DNA from: F23-D06 sp963643165
GTDB taxonomy: Bacteria; Bacteroidota; Bacteroidia; Bacteroidales; WCHB1-69
DNA: 35,074 bases
Assembly (NCBI GenBank): GCA_963643165.1
Contig: CAVIJD010000024.1
Coordinates: 1-35,074 of the forward strand
Reading direction: 5' to 3'
The notes beneath the pieces are model-generated. The model searched no databases and was not told where the DNA came from. It saw only the letters and a program-made list of their open reading frames with translations. Both the position numbers and the translations under genes were made by a program. Each line of letters starts with the position of its first letter. The first letter of the stretch is position 1. Below are positions 8,191 through 16,878 of the stretch, in pieces.

Positions 8191-8492
8191 TGCAAGTCCG
8201 CCCTTTATTCTTCGATATTGCTGTCCGGTACAGTTTTTCCGTGCAAAATAAATTAGGACTGCCACCTCACAAAAGGTGTCAGCCCTTTTGACTATCTTTG
8301 TCTTGCATAAAAAAATTAGTCAATGCGCAAAAGTAAAGTAGTCAATTTACCGGACAGCAATATTTCAGAACAAGGTACCGATTGTATGAACTGCCGCCCC
8401 ACAAGCCCCGGCGGACTTGAGACTTGTGGACGAAGACCTTAGAGCGTTACGCAAGTCGCCGCATCTTTCATCATAAGTCGTAAGTCCGCCCT
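8191..8492. repeat. Inverted-repeat element, possible decayed IS or MITE
   Basis: A gene-less stretch between converging operons. A 16-base perfect inverted repeat (ATATTGCTGTCCGGTA at 8215-8230, its complement at 8348-8363) flanks about 117 bases. The similarity of the arms continues outward imperfectly. The motif AAGTCCGCC occurs at 8194-8202, inverted at 8410-8418, and again at 8482-8490; the first and last copies extend to AAGTCCGCCCT. Inside are an imperfect hairpin followed by TTTT (8255-8289) and a promoter-like TATCTTTG (8293-8300). A short frame from about 8324 has no recognisable transposase. No element name can be given. Confidence 0.45.
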
Positions 8493-8529
8493 GCCCTTGT
8501 GCGTGGAGCAAAAAATGCGATCGCGGCAA

Positions 8530-8877
8530 TCAGCTGCGGCGGTTCCAGGTGCGTCCGCTGTTGGTAGAATAGTAAAGCCCCTTGCTGGTTTGGGCAAGCA
8601 GTTCCTTGCCGCCGTCGGCCAAACTCAAGAAAGTGCCGCAATAAGAGCCCGTATAGCGCGCATTCCAGGTGCGACCGCCGTTGGTACTGCAATAGACACC
8701 CTTGTCGGTTGCGGCAATGATTTCGGTGCCATACAGCAGCAAATCAGTGAACTCGCCGCAATAAGAGCCCGTGTAGCGCGCGTTCCAGGTACGACCTTGG
8801 TTGGTAGAACACTCAATCCTGTTGTTGGAAGGATTGATGCGGATCAGTTCGTTTCCAACAGTTATCAAATTAGGCAT
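8530..8877 (-). CDS. Small Asp-box (BNR-like) repeat protein
   Basis: 115 residues if started at the ATG of MPNLITVGNELIRI; an in-frame ATG at 8922 would add a hydrophobic stretch without basic residues, so I prefer the shorter form. Three Asp-box-like motifs STN(Q/G/S)GRTWN recur about every 40 residues, separated by copies of ARYTGSYCG-F--L, so the protein is 2.5 tandem repeats. Asp-boxes form turns in beta-propellers of sialidases and photosystem assembly factors, but 2.5 units cannot make a whole propeller. No catalytic sialidase residues are seen. It lies just after ftsZ (63 bases, or 18 with the longer start) and probably shares its transcript. Function unknown. Confidence 0.65.
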   Translation of the reverse strand: MPNLITVGNELIRINPSNNRIECSTNQGRTWNARYTGSYCGEFTDLLLYGTEIIAATDKGVYCSTNGGRTWNARYTGSYCGTFLSLADGGKELLAQTSKGLYYSTNSGRTWNRRS

Positions 8878-8940
8878 AATGATAAAATTTAAGGATAATA
8901 ACGTCAGAAGTAAATTCATCATATCGGTTGTATTTTATGG

Positions 8941-10290
8941 TCAGTCGGCCAAGTCGGAAAAAAGCTCACGTTTGTCGTAAGCCATTTCCTCATACATCGG
9001 ATGAGGGTTATGGGTAGCGGTTTCCGTCTGAACAGAATACTCCCTCATGCCGTAGCGGTTGATTGCGGGTGTCGAAAACTGCTCTTTATTCCCAAATTTG
9101 ACATCAAAAATGTCGTCGTCATCAATTCTGCTTGGACCTGAAGCCACTGCGGGGTTCTGTACAGGCTCGAACGGTCTGTCCTTTGTTGACCACTCTACGG
9201 TAGCCCCGGGAATGGCATTAAGGTCATTCAAAATGACGGGGTCTTGCTTTTGCTCCGTTTGTTTGACATCTTCAGTAATGATGACATTCTTCTCTTTTTG
9301 AGCGGCAGTTTCTTGGGCTTCGGAATTGAAATTGGTGACGATAACAGAGAGCCTGATAGACTCGCCGAGGCTTTCATCGAGGCTACGGCCGTAGATGACC
9401 TCCGTGTCTTCTGTCTGGAGTGCCCCAAACTTTTCTGTCAACTCGTCAAGTTCAGAGACTTTCAGTTTCTTATCGGGGCCGTAACTGATAAAGAAGAGGA
9501 AGTTCTTGGCACCGGTAATGGCATTCACGTCAAGCAGCGGGCAGCTCAAAGCTTCTTCGACCACCTTTTCCACCCTGTTTTCACCGCTGGCCTCAGCCAG
9601 TCCGAGCATAGCCCTGTGGCTGTCTTTCATGATAGACTCGATGTCGTGGAAATCGACATTCTGAATAGAGTCCACCGTGATAAGTTCAGCGATACATTTG
9701 ACCGCATTTTTAAGCACATCGTCGGCATAGCCGTAAGCGGAGTCAATATCATCGTCGCGGAAATATTTCATCACATTCTCATTCTTGATAATAATGAGCG
9801 AATCGACATGTTTGGCCAATTCAGCGACGCCGTCTTCGGCCTGTCTGATACGGGGTTTGCCCTCGAATTTGAAAGGGGTTGTCACCACACCGATGGTAAG
9901 GATTCCCATATCGTGGGCTATTTCGGCCACCACGGGAGATGCGCCCGTGCCCGTTCCTTTGCCCATGCCGGCCGTGATGAACAGCATCTTCGTGTCCTTG
10001 CCTATAAACTCCTGGATCCGTTCTTTGCTTTCGAGTGCATATTGGCGCGCAACTTCAGGTTTTGCGCCGGCGCCCAGGCCAGGTCCAAGCAGCAACTTGT
10101 TGGGCACAGGGGTTTTTTCAAGGTGTCCGCGGTCGGTGTTGCAGATCAGGAAATCCACGCCCACGATGCCTTCGCTGTACATGTGTTTCACGGCGTTGCT
10201 GCCGCCGCCGCCTATACCTATTACTTTTATTGTAGAAGAAGGGGTAGCCTTCTCGCCATAATCCGGTGTAAAGTTAATCTTATCTGTCAT
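8941..10290 (-). CDS. ftsZ: Cell division protein FtsZ (divergent GTP-binding signature)
   Basis: Tubulin-like GTPase that forms the division ring. 449 residues. The N-terminal GIGGGGSNAVKHM loop, CNTD, LGPGLGAGAKPE, TTPFKFEG and the catalytic T7 loop NVDFHD are present, followed by a long variable linker. Two differences from typical FtsZ are seen: the tubulin signature reads AGMGKGTGTGASP, with Lys111 replacing the middle Gly of GGGTGTG, and the T3-region has PEVARQ where PEVGR is common. The acidic C-terminal end (KRELFSDLAD) is also not the usual conserved tail. The frame is intact. It follows ftsA by 27 bases. The gene is certain; the effect of Lys111 is unknown. Confidence 0.95.
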   Translation of the reverse strand: MTDKINFTPDYGEKATPSSTIKVIGIGGGGSNAVKHMYSEGIVGVDFLICNTDRGHLEKTPVPNKLLLGPGLGAGAKPEVARQYALESKERIQEFIGKDTKMLFITAGMGKGTGTGASPVVAEIAHDMGILTIGVVTTPFKFEGKPRIRQAEDGVAELAKHVDSLIIIKNENVMKYFRDDDIDSAYGYADDVLKNAVKCIAELITVDSIQNVDFHDIESIMKDSHRAMLGLAEASGENRVEKVVEEALSCPLLDVNAITGAKNFLFFISYGPDKKLKVSELDELTEKFGALQTEDTEVIYGRSLDESLGESIRLSVIVTNFNSEAQETAAQKEKNVIITEDVKQTEQKQDPVILNDLNAIPGATVEWSTKDRPFEPVQNPAVASGPSRIDDDDIFDVKFGNKEQFSTPAINRYGMREYSVQTETATHNPHPMYEEMAYDKRELFSDLAD

Positions 10291-10317
10291 ATTACTGGTT
10301 GATTTTATTTCTGATGA

Positions 10318-11670
10318 TTATGATACCTTTTCCAACAAATTTTTCACCCATTGGCGGAAACTGTTGAATGCGCCGTTCTCGTTCGACCCGTTATCTGACG
10401 TGTCGGCCTCTGTTTTCTTCTTTCTTTTGAACTTGCTCTCCTTGTGTGCCATTTCCTGGTCTTCATGCCCTATCACACCCTCTTTCATCTCCTCGTCTAT
10501 GCCGTATTTGAGCAGTCCGAGTGCGGTGGCATACATGGGCTGTCTCAGTTCTGACGGAATGTTGCGGGCAAACTTGTTGTCAGGGATGCCTATTCTTGTC
10601 GGCAATTGGGTATTGTACTCAAAGAGCTCGCGCAGATGACGGAGGTTAGAGCCGCCGCCAGTAAGCACGACACCGGCATTCAGGCGGTTTGCGTAGCCCG
10701 ACCGGTCTATTTCAGCTTTCACAATATCAATGATTTCCCTTTGCACGCGGCAATTGATAATCTGAGCCACATTGTATTCGCTTATCTGCACAGGCGACCC
10801 GAAAGGTTTGGGAATCGTTATAGTTTTGCCGCTGTTTTTCTCGATGATACAGGTGCCGTGGTCAATTTTTATCTTCTCGGCGGTGATTTCCGATATCTTG
10901 CACACCTGCGCAATGTCTTTGGTGATGATGTTGCCGCCAATAGGGATGACTTTCGTGAAGACGGGATGGCCGTCGATGAAGATGACCATGTCTGTGGTGC
11001 CGCCGCCGATGTCAACCAGCACGCAGCCCTGTTTTTTCTCCTCATCGCTCAGACAGGCGATGCCAGAAGCGATCGGCTCCAACACGATTTCCTTAGGCTC
11101 CACGTTGGCGCCTCGGGCACACTGTAAGATTTTCTCAATCTCACGCTCGTTGCCCGTTATCAACTGGTAATTGCCGATTACCTCGTAACCAAGTTCGCCG
11201 ACCGGGTCAAAGGTTTCGCGCGTCCTGTTTATCGTATAGCTTTGCGGAATGACATCTATGATTTCGATGCCAGGATCTTGCGAGACCTTGGCCACATCAT
11301 CCTTGAGCTTGTCAATCTCCTCTTGCGTGATCGGCATCTTCTGCTTGTCCTCCTCATGACGATAGAGAACGTGGCGGTAGGTGCTGGTCTTCACATGATG
11401 GCCTGCCACACCCACATACACCTGTTTAATCTGCTGGTTAGAGCGCTGTTCGGCCACCTCCTTTGACAACTTGATGCCTTCGGTTGTCTTTACGATATTC
11501 TGGATCTCGCCGTACTCAACGCCCTTGGACTCGCTTTGCCCGAATCCGACCACGTCAACCTCACCCATGTCATTGAGGTATCCGATAACGGTGACTATTT
11601 TCGTCGTTCCGACGTCAAGTCCGACAATCAAACCATTGTTTTCAGCAAAATCCGCATTTTTAAGATCCAT
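10318..11670 (-). CDS. ftsA: Cell division protein FtsA
   Basis: Actin-like protein that tethers FtsZ filaments to the membrane and recruits later division proteins. 450 residues. Phosphate-binding segments GLDVGTTKIVTVIG (near residue 17) and VDIGGGTTDMVIF, and the adenosine motif LTGGGSNLRHL, are visible. A variable Lys/Glu-rich linker near the C-terminus leads to an amphipathic end (FNSFRQWVKNLLEKV), the membrane-targeting helix. It lies 29 bases after ftsQ and 27 before ftsZ. Confidence 0.96.
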   Translation of the reverse strand: MDLKNADFAENNGLIVGLDVGTTKIVTVIGYLNDMGEVDVVGFGQSESKGVEYGEIQNIVKTTEGIKLSKEVAEQRSNQQIKQVYVGVAGHHVKTSTYRHVLYRHEEDKQKMPITQEEIDKLKDDVAKVSQDPGIEIIDVIPQSYTINRTRETFDPVGELGYEVIGNYQLITGNEREIEKILQCARGANVEPKEIVLEPIASGIACLSDEEKKQGCVLVDIGGGTTDMVIFIDGHPVFTKVIPIGGNIITKDIAQVCKISEITAEKIKIDHGTCIIEKNSGKTITIPKPFGSPVQISEYNVAQIINCRVQREIIDIVKAEIDRSGYANRLNAGVVLTGGGSNLRHLRELFEYNTQLPTRIGIPDNKFARNIPSELRQPMYATALGLLKYGIDEEMKEGVIGHEDQEMAHKESKFKRKKKTEADTSDNGSNENGAFNSFRQWVKNLLEKVS

Positions 11671-11699
11671 AAGACAACCTTTTTATATTTTTTCGATGA

Positions 11700-12452
11700 T
11701 TATTTCCTTTGCGCTATAATTCTGTTCTTGTACCGTGCGTCCAGCAAGGTGTAAGTCTCGTAACCTTGCCGAGAAAGCCCCTCGCGATATACGACCCTCA
11801 AGTTGTCGAGTTTCTCCTCCACATTGTCGCCATTGCCCAAAAGCACAATCTGGTTTCCGAATGTGGACACCAGCTCTATTTGCCCTTGCTCATTCAAATA
11901 GACCTGCCGGAACTGCGCCCGCGAGAAATCGTCCGCCAGAATCTTCGAAGTCACCTCAAACACAGACTTCCATTTGTTCGCCACTGTCGCGCCTTTCTTG
12001 TAGGGCTGGCGGATGTTGCCGTTGGCAATGACCAGATAGTCCAGCATTTTGGGCGTAAAGGGGACAAGGAATCCCTCTGAATCCACAAAATACTGCTCAT
12101 TGTCAGCGGTATAGACATGCAATATGATGTGCCGGAGCGTATAGTCAATCAGCAGACGAGTGCCAGATGAGTGAACAAAATTGATTTTGGCAATATACGG
12201 GTTCTGTTCCAAGAGCTCCGTCACGGCTGTAAGGTCCACATCCCGAATCCTCTTTCCGATGATTTCAATCCCTTTCTCTTCAATCATCTTCTCGACATCG
12301 GCTTGTGTCACGAGCACACTTTCATTTTCCGTGTGGGGAGTCACTTTGATGCTCTCATACGTCCTCTTGGGCACTTTGATAACGGCAAACACAGCCAATA
12401 CCAAAATGCTGACAACCAAAACAATACGTGTCGCAGCCTTGACGTACCTCAT
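11700..12452 (-). CDS. ftsQ: Cell division protein FtsQ
   Basis: 250 residues with a short cytoplasmic start, one membrane segment (about 8-26) and a periplasmic part with a POTRA-like region (about 35-110) then the FtsQ beta domain. The segments ENPYIAKINFVHSSGTRLLIDYTLR and YFVDSEGFLVPF match the FtsQ/DivIB pattern. It links early and late divisome parts. It is the first gene of the ftsQAZ transcript with its own promoter; murC, the usual gene before ftsQ in Bacteroidota, is absent. Confidence 0.9.
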   Translation of the reverse strand: MRYVKAATRIVLVVSILVLAVFAVIKVPKRTYESIKVTPHTENESVLVTQADVEKMIEEKGIEIIGKRIRDVDLTAVTELLEQNPYIAKINFVHSSGTRLLIDYTLRHIILHVYTADNEQYFVDSEGFLVPFTPKMLDYLVIANGNIRQPYKKGATVANKWKSVFEVTSKILADDFSRAQFRQVYLNEQGQIELVSTFGNQIVLLGNGDNVEEKLDNLRVVYREGLSRQGYETYTLLDARYKNRIIAQRK

Positions 12453-12481
12453 ATAGGGTCGAATTACGGATTAATTAGCTA

Positions 12482-12511
12482 CAAAGGTAGCATTAAAAAT
12501 GTGGGTTCAAC
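12482..12511 (-). promoter_or_regulatory. Promoter of ftsQAZ
   Basis: On the minus strand TACCTTTG (12489-12482) matches TAnnTTTG, with TTG at 12510-12508 about 18 bases upstream. The start would be near 12475, about 20 bases before the ftsQ ATG. The 121-base gap holding it is the only sizeable gap on the - strand between nadK and the Asp-box gene. Confidence 0.6.
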
Positions 12512-12573
12512 CCTTTGGTCCGCTCAAAAAGCAAACATCGATATGTTAATAATGTTCATTCTACCGCCTCGGG

Positions 12574-13434
12574 CTATCCATTACGTTTGTCGAGGCCCCA
12601 CAAGAGTTTTTCGCGGATTATGTCGTAAAAACTGGTGTTGTCGAAAAGGACAGTATGGGCATGAAAATGCTCTTGGCTCACGAGAATATGGATATGGTCG
12701 GGCACGATTATGCGTTCCGTGTCGAGCAGCAGGGAGAAATTGCCCGTACGGCTGTTGATTTCTATTTCAAGCGGCAAAGCAGACGGGATAACGAGTGGGC
12801 GTACGCTGAGCGAGTGAGACGCTATTGGGGTGAGTATCTGCACGTCACAGCCCGGATGTATAATGGGGCCGCCGCAACTCATCGAGTAAGCGGTTGACCC
12901 TGTTGGCGTTGCCACAATGAGCCCGTCGGCCCAATAGGTGTTGATTTTTTGTTTCCCCGACCAAACCGTGATAGCGTCAATGGCTTCGGCATTCGTGGCC
13001 CTGACGGTTATGTCGTTCAACACAAAAGAGTGCGACAGGCCGAGCGGCTCGTTGCTGTCCACATGCAGCAAGGCCCGTTCCTCAATTTTATAGTCACCGT
13101 GCTCCAGCCGCTGAAAGCAAGCCCTGAAATTGTCCTTTTTGATGCCCGACAAGAAGCCGATACGCCCGGTATTGATGCCGACCATCGGGATGGCCAGGTT
13201 GCCGACCAAGTTGGCGGCGTCTATGAAAGAGCCGTCACCACCGACGGACACGACAAAGTCTATGGGCATCAGCCTTTGCAAGTCGTGGTGTGAAAAAAAA
13301 CGTTCACGGCGATTGCCCGCAATGGGGCAATTGCCGTGAACAAGCACTTCATGGCCGTTTCCGACGAGGAAGTCCACCACTGTTTGGATGAACTCCTGCT
13401 CGCCACCTTGCCGGCAATAGAGTGCGATTTTCAT
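12574..13434 (-). CDS. nadK: NAD kinase
   Basis: Phosphorylates NAD to NADP. 286 residues. The GGDG motif (SVGGDGSFIDAANL, near residue 64), NTGRIGFLSGI, the NDI segment (FVLNDITV) and the C-terminal domain motif TPTGSTAYSMSCGGPI are all present, with the usual tail region PHIHILVSQE. The ATG directly follows the stop codon of butyrate kinase, so the two are cotranscribed. Confidence 0.95.
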   Translation of the reverse strand: MKIALYCRQGGEQEFIQTVVDFLVGNGHEVLVHGNCPIAGNRRERFFSHHDLQRLMPIDFVVSVGGDGSFIDAANLVGNLAIPMVGINTGRIGFLSGIKKDNFRACFQRLEHGDYKIEERALLHVDSNEPLGLSHSFVLNDITVRATNAEAIDAITVWSGKQKINTYWADGLIVATPTGSTAYSMSCGGPIIHPGCDVQILTPIASHSLSVRPLVIPSALPLEIEINSRTGNFSLLLDTERIIVPDHIHILVSQEHFHAHTVLFDNTSFYDIIREKLLWGLDKRNG

Positions 13435-14505
13435 CTATACGTATTCTTGGATCTCGATTTCGCCGTCCAGAATCATATTGGCATTCAGCGCCATAGCTGC
13501 CATTTCGTCTTCGCCGGGATAGACAGCCACGGGAGCGATCCATTCCACATACTTCTTGATGCGTGCCACGACAGGCTTTCCGTAGGCGATGCCTCCCGTG
13601 AGGATGATGGCGTCAACTTTTCCCTTCAGCACCACGGCATTTTCCCCTATTTGTTTAGCCACCTGATAGGCGAACGCCTCCTCAAGAAGCTCGGCCTTGG
13701 GGTCGCCCGCTTTGGCGGCATTTTCGACGGCGAGAGCATCATTGTTGCCGAAATAGCCCACATAGCCGCCCTTGCCGACCAATATTTTCTGCATGTCCTC
13801 CATCGTATATTTTCCGCTGAAGCATGCTTTCAGGAACTGGTTCATCGGCAGAGAACCTGACCGCTCGGGCGAGAACGGACCCTCACCGTCCAACGCCTGG
13901 TTGACGTCAATGACACGTCCCTTGCGGTGAGCACCCACACTGACACCGCCACCCATGTGACAGACAATCAGGTTGATGTCTTCATATTTCATCCCGCTGT
14001 CTTTGGCATACATACGGGCAATGGCTTTCTGGTTAAGGGCGTGGAAAATCGACTTCCTTTCAAAGTCAGGATGACCGGCGATACGGGCCACATCCTCCAT
14101 CTCGTCCACCACAACAGGGTCGGCAATGAAAGCATCCTCGAGCCCAATCGTCTTTGCCAGGTCCTTGGCAATCAGACCGCCCAAATTGCAGGCATGCTGT
14201 CCGCTATAACCGGCTTTGAGATGCTCCACCATCAGGTCATTGATTCTATATACACCTGATTTCAAGGGTTTTACAAGACCGCCGCGACCAATAACCAAGT
14301 CAATGGCATGAATGTCAATATTTTCGTTTTTCAATTCCGACAGAATCACGTCTTTGCGGAACTCATATTGGTCTGCTATTGTCTTGAACTGTGACAATTG
14401 TTCCGTTGTATGCTTAATGTTTTTCACGAAAATCTGCTTATTGCCGTCGAAGATGGCAATTTTCGTAGATGTTGCGCCAGGGTTAATGGCAAGAATTCTT
14501 TTCAT
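13435..14505 (-). CDS. buk: Butyrate kinase
   Basis: Interconverts butyryl-phosphate plus ADP and butyrate plus ATP; acetokinase superfamily, cytoplasmic. 356 residues, the family length. The N-terminal ILAINPGATSTKIA phosphate loop, GRGGLVKPLKSG, CNLGGLIAK, FHALNQKAIAR, VCHMGGGVSVGAH and the C-terminal ILTGGIAYGK identify it as Buk rather than acetate kinase. In producers it usually works with phosphate butyryltransferase (ptb), which is not in this window; branched-chain or 2-methyl acyl substrates are also possible. It abuts nadK and lies 36 bases after the lipoprotein gene. Confidence 0.93.
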   Translation of the reverse strand: MKRILAINPGATSTKIAIFDGNKQIFVKNIKHTTEQLSQFKTIADQYEFRKDVILSELKNENIDIHAIDLVIGRGGLVKPLKSGVYRINDLMVEHLKAGYSGQHACNLGGLIAKDLAKTIGLEDAFIADPVVVDEMEDVARIAGHPDFERKSIFHALNQKAIARMYAKDSGMKYEDINLIVCHMGGGVSVGAHRKGRVIDVNQALDGEGPFSPERSGSLPMNQFLKACFSGKYTMEDMQKILVGKGGYVGYFGNNDALAVENAAKAGDPKAELLEEAFAYQVAKQIGENAVVLKGKVDAIILTGGIAYGKPVVARIKKYVEWIAPVAVYPGEDEMAAMALNANMILDGEIEIQEYV

Positions 14506-14541
14506 AATCGTTGTCTGTTCTATTTCGTTTAATATTATTTC

Positions 14542-15003
14542 CTACTGTTGTTCTTTAGGGATTGAGACAGAGTCCACCGCACTGTAGAATGTCCCGGCGT
14601 TTGTCGTCACGTATGCCCTGAAGAAATAGTTGTCGCAAGTGTCGTTCCCGGACGACGGCCCTGCTTCTGAGGAGGATTCACGGAGGAGTTTGCTCCAGGC
14701 GAAGTTCAAGAAGCAGCCGCCGCTGTCAACCAGGAGAGAGTCCTGTATCAGCGGCACTACGGTAGTGTATCTGCACGTGAACGCCGGCACGGTGTCGAAG
14801 GTGCTGAAACAATAGCCTGCCTCCAAACAGCGGGCGCAGCCCCCATTGTCGGTCACTTTGGCCACATACGATACCGTTCGGGTGGAATCCACATAACTTT
14901 CGCGCTCCAATACGATGGTGGCATCATCAAAACGCTCACAACTCACTGCTATGCCAGCCAAAAGGACAAAGGCTATCATAGCGAAACGTTTTCTGTTTTT
15001 CAT
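14542..15003 (-). CDS. Small lipoprotein with a Fn3/FISUMP-like motif, unknown function
   Basis: 153 residues. A basic start (MKNRKR), a hydrophobic segment and a lipobox ending AVSC with Cys22 mark a lipoprotein. The next residue is Glu. The mature part has two Cys near residues 55-58 (CARC) and an arrangement resembling the Bacteroidales surface motif 'G-C-ST...P......YY-RAY-TN-AGT-YS': here GYCFSTFDTVPAF and YFFRAYVTTNAGTFYS. It probably forms a single beta-sandwich. I cannot name a function. It precedes buk and may share its transcript. Confidence 0.75.
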   Translation of the reverse strand: MKNRKRFAMIAFVLLAGIAVSCERFDDATIVLERESYVDSTRTVSYVAKVTDNGGCARCLEAGYCFSTFDTVPAFTCRYTTVVPLIQDSLLVDSGGCFLNFAWSKLLRESSSEAGPSSGNDTCDNYFFRAYVTTNAGTFYSAVDSVSIPKEQQ

Positions 15004-15022
15004 CCGTCAAAAAATTAGGTTG

Positions 15023-15030
15023 CAAATGTA
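15023..15030 (-). promoter_or_regulatory. Possible -7 element for the lipoprotein-buk-nadK unit
   Basis: TACATTTG on the minus strand (15030-15023) fits TAnnTTTG and lies 20 bases before the ATG of the lipoprotein gene. No good TTTG is seen at the expected distance upstream, so this is tentative. Confidence 0.4.
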
Positions 15031-15060
15031 CAAAAAAATCCATTGCACCCTTATCGTCTT

Positions 15061-16878
15061 TTACGACTCTTCTATTATTCTCATACGGCATTTGCCGCAG
15101 TCGAACTCGAGCCGGAAGCGATGACGGCCGTCCGTCAAATACCAGGGCTGTTGGAGGTTTTCACCCGCAGTGCCTTTCCGTCTGCAACGGTCCAATTCAT
15201 GGCGAAGGCAGTATTTGCACACCATCAACTCTTTTCCGCCAAAATTACGGGTCAAGTCGAGACCATATTCGACTTCTTCCGCCCCAAAGTCACGATAAAC
15301 AGCTTCACTGAGACGATTCACAACATTCCTTTTATAATCGATGCTCGCGAATCTCTGCTCGGGGCAATACCGGAGTGCATGGTCTGACGGGTGAAAATGC
15401 TCAATCCTTTTCCTTTTCAGTTGTTCGGCGACCTCATTACGCAGCCCGTTGACAGCCGACACGGGGAGAAAGAGCGCAGGCACTTCTATTTTAAGATTTT
15501 TCAGCTCAAATGGCGTGTTTCCCAACTTTGACAAGGCTGTTTCCATCTGCCGCATGGCTACTTCAGGACGCTCGGCCGGGGTCTTGTCAACCTCCAGCAC
15601 CGACTCTGCCCGCAAACCGTCTTCGTCTTCCATCAAAAGGGCGATACCGCTTTCGGTTTCCGAAAGGACCATCTCGACCTGCATTTTCCGTTCCGCCGTC
15701 TTCCCCGAAAGCATCTTCTCAAAAGTGCGGTCTTGGTTTCTATACAATTTCACTTCGTTGAATTGGGAGACTTTTTTGTGCGGTATGATTTCGTTGTTTC
15801 TCTTTCCGTTCACAAAGAAGCCCTCCAATTCGCCCGATCGGTTTATAAAGCAAAGTCCGTCGCCGTTAGCCATAGCCTTGTCGCCCTCGTAGTACAATCG
15901 GCCGCGGAGTTGTTTCAGGGCGCCCATGTACTCGCCCATAGCCTTGGGCGTGTCAAATGAAGCCATTTTTTCTCTCTCGCCGGTCAGGAAATAGGACGTG
16001 AAGCCGCGGCTGAACGTCTTTGAGGGGTCCGGGGCGAAGAAGAAACGGGTTGTCCCGCTTCCCGACTTTTCATAATTGGGATTATCTTCCAAGAAGGCAT
16101 CAATCTCTTTTCTGTAAAAGGCCGTGATGTTTTTCACATACAGTTCGTCTTTCAGGCGGCCTTCCACTTTCAGGGAGCAGATGCCGGCTTGGAGCAGTTG
16201 GGCAAGATAAGGCGCGCGGTTCATGTCGCGGAGAGAGAGCAGATGCTTGTCGCGCTGCAAAACATGCCCGTCGGCGTCCAGCAGACTATATCGCTGGCGG
16301 CACACTTGGGCACATTCTCCCCGGTTGCCGCTCCTGCCATTGAGGTAGAGGCTCATATAGCATTGTCCGCTATAGCAGACGCACAAGGCGCCATGCACAA
16401 AGGTTTCAAGTTCAACAGTGCTGTTTTCCCGCACGTTGCGTATGCCCTCCAAGTCCATTTCCCGGGCAAGGATTACGCGTTGAAAGCCGGCGTTTTCCAA
16501 AAAGCAGATCTGTTCAACACTGTTGTTGTGGCACTGGGTGCTGGCATGCAGGGAAATCGGGGGGATGTCCATTTTCAAGATGCCCATGTCCTGTACGATG
16601 ACGGCATCGACGCCGGCGTTGTACAAGTCACGCATCAACAACTCGACCTCCTTGATTTCGGAGTCTCTAACTAACGTATTGACTGTAACATAGACTTTTG
16701 AACCATACAAGTGGGCATATTGCACCATCTCCTCGATTTGCTGCAACGTGTTGCCCGCCGACTTTCGCGCCCCGAATTTAGGTGCGCCCATATAGACGGC
16801 GTCGGCACCATGAGAAACGGCTGTTTTGCCGCACACAAGGTCTTTGGCGGGCAGCAGCAGTTCTATCTTCCTATTCAT
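15061..16878 (-). CDS. U32-family protein, RlhA/YdcP-like
   Basis: 605 residues from the ATG of MNRKIELLLPA; that start overlaps the end of the upstream gene by 8 bases. The N-terminal TIM-barrel domain has LLPAKDLVCGKTAVSHGADAVY, SLHASTQCHN and the U32 signature around EL-TFVHGALCVCYSGQC and GRSGNRGECAQVCR, whose Cys residues are typical of the family. A second domain follows, and the C-terminus has CKYCLRHELDRC with a later DCGKC, a possible metal site also found in YdcP. E. coli RlhA takes part in hydroxylation of 23S rRNA C2501; others are annotated as collagenase-like peptidases. The RNA-modification role is an inference from length and the C-terminal Cys set. Confidence 0.88.
   Translation of the reverse strand: MNRKIELLLPAKDLVCGKTAVSHGADAVYMGAPKFGARKSAGNTLQQIEEMVQYAHLYGSKVYVTVNTLVRDSEIKEVELLMRDLYNAGVDAVIVQDMGILKMDIPPISLHASTQCHNNSVEQICFLENAGFQRVILAREMDLEGIRNVRENSTVELETFVHGALCVCYSGQCYMSLYLNGRSGNRGECAQVCRQRYSLLDADGHVLQRDKHLLSLRDMNRAPYLAQLLQAGICSLKVEGRLKDELYVKNITAFYRKEIDAFLEDNPNYEKSGSGTTRFFFAPDPSKTFSRGFTSYFLTGEREKMASFDTPKAMGEYMGALKQLRGRLYYEGDKAMANGDGLCFINRSGELEGFFVNGKRNNEIIPHKKVSQFNEVKLYRNQDRTFEKMLSGKTAERKMQVEMVLSETESGIALLMEDEDGLRAESVLEVDKTPAERPEVAMRQMETALSKLGNTPFELKNLKIEVPALFLPVSAVNGLRNEVAEQLKRKRIEHFHPSDHALRYCPEQRFASIDYKRNVVNRLSEAVYRDFGAEEVEYGLDLTRNFGGKELMVCKYCLRHELDRCRRKGTAGENLQQPWYLTDGRHRFRLEFDCGKCRMRIIEES

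Noticed and set aside
8505..8530. Hairpin plus T-run as terminator after the Asp-box gene
   Set aside because: The T6 tract is present on the minus strand, but the preceding GCGATCGC palindrome leaves no room for a loop, so a stable stem is not convincing.
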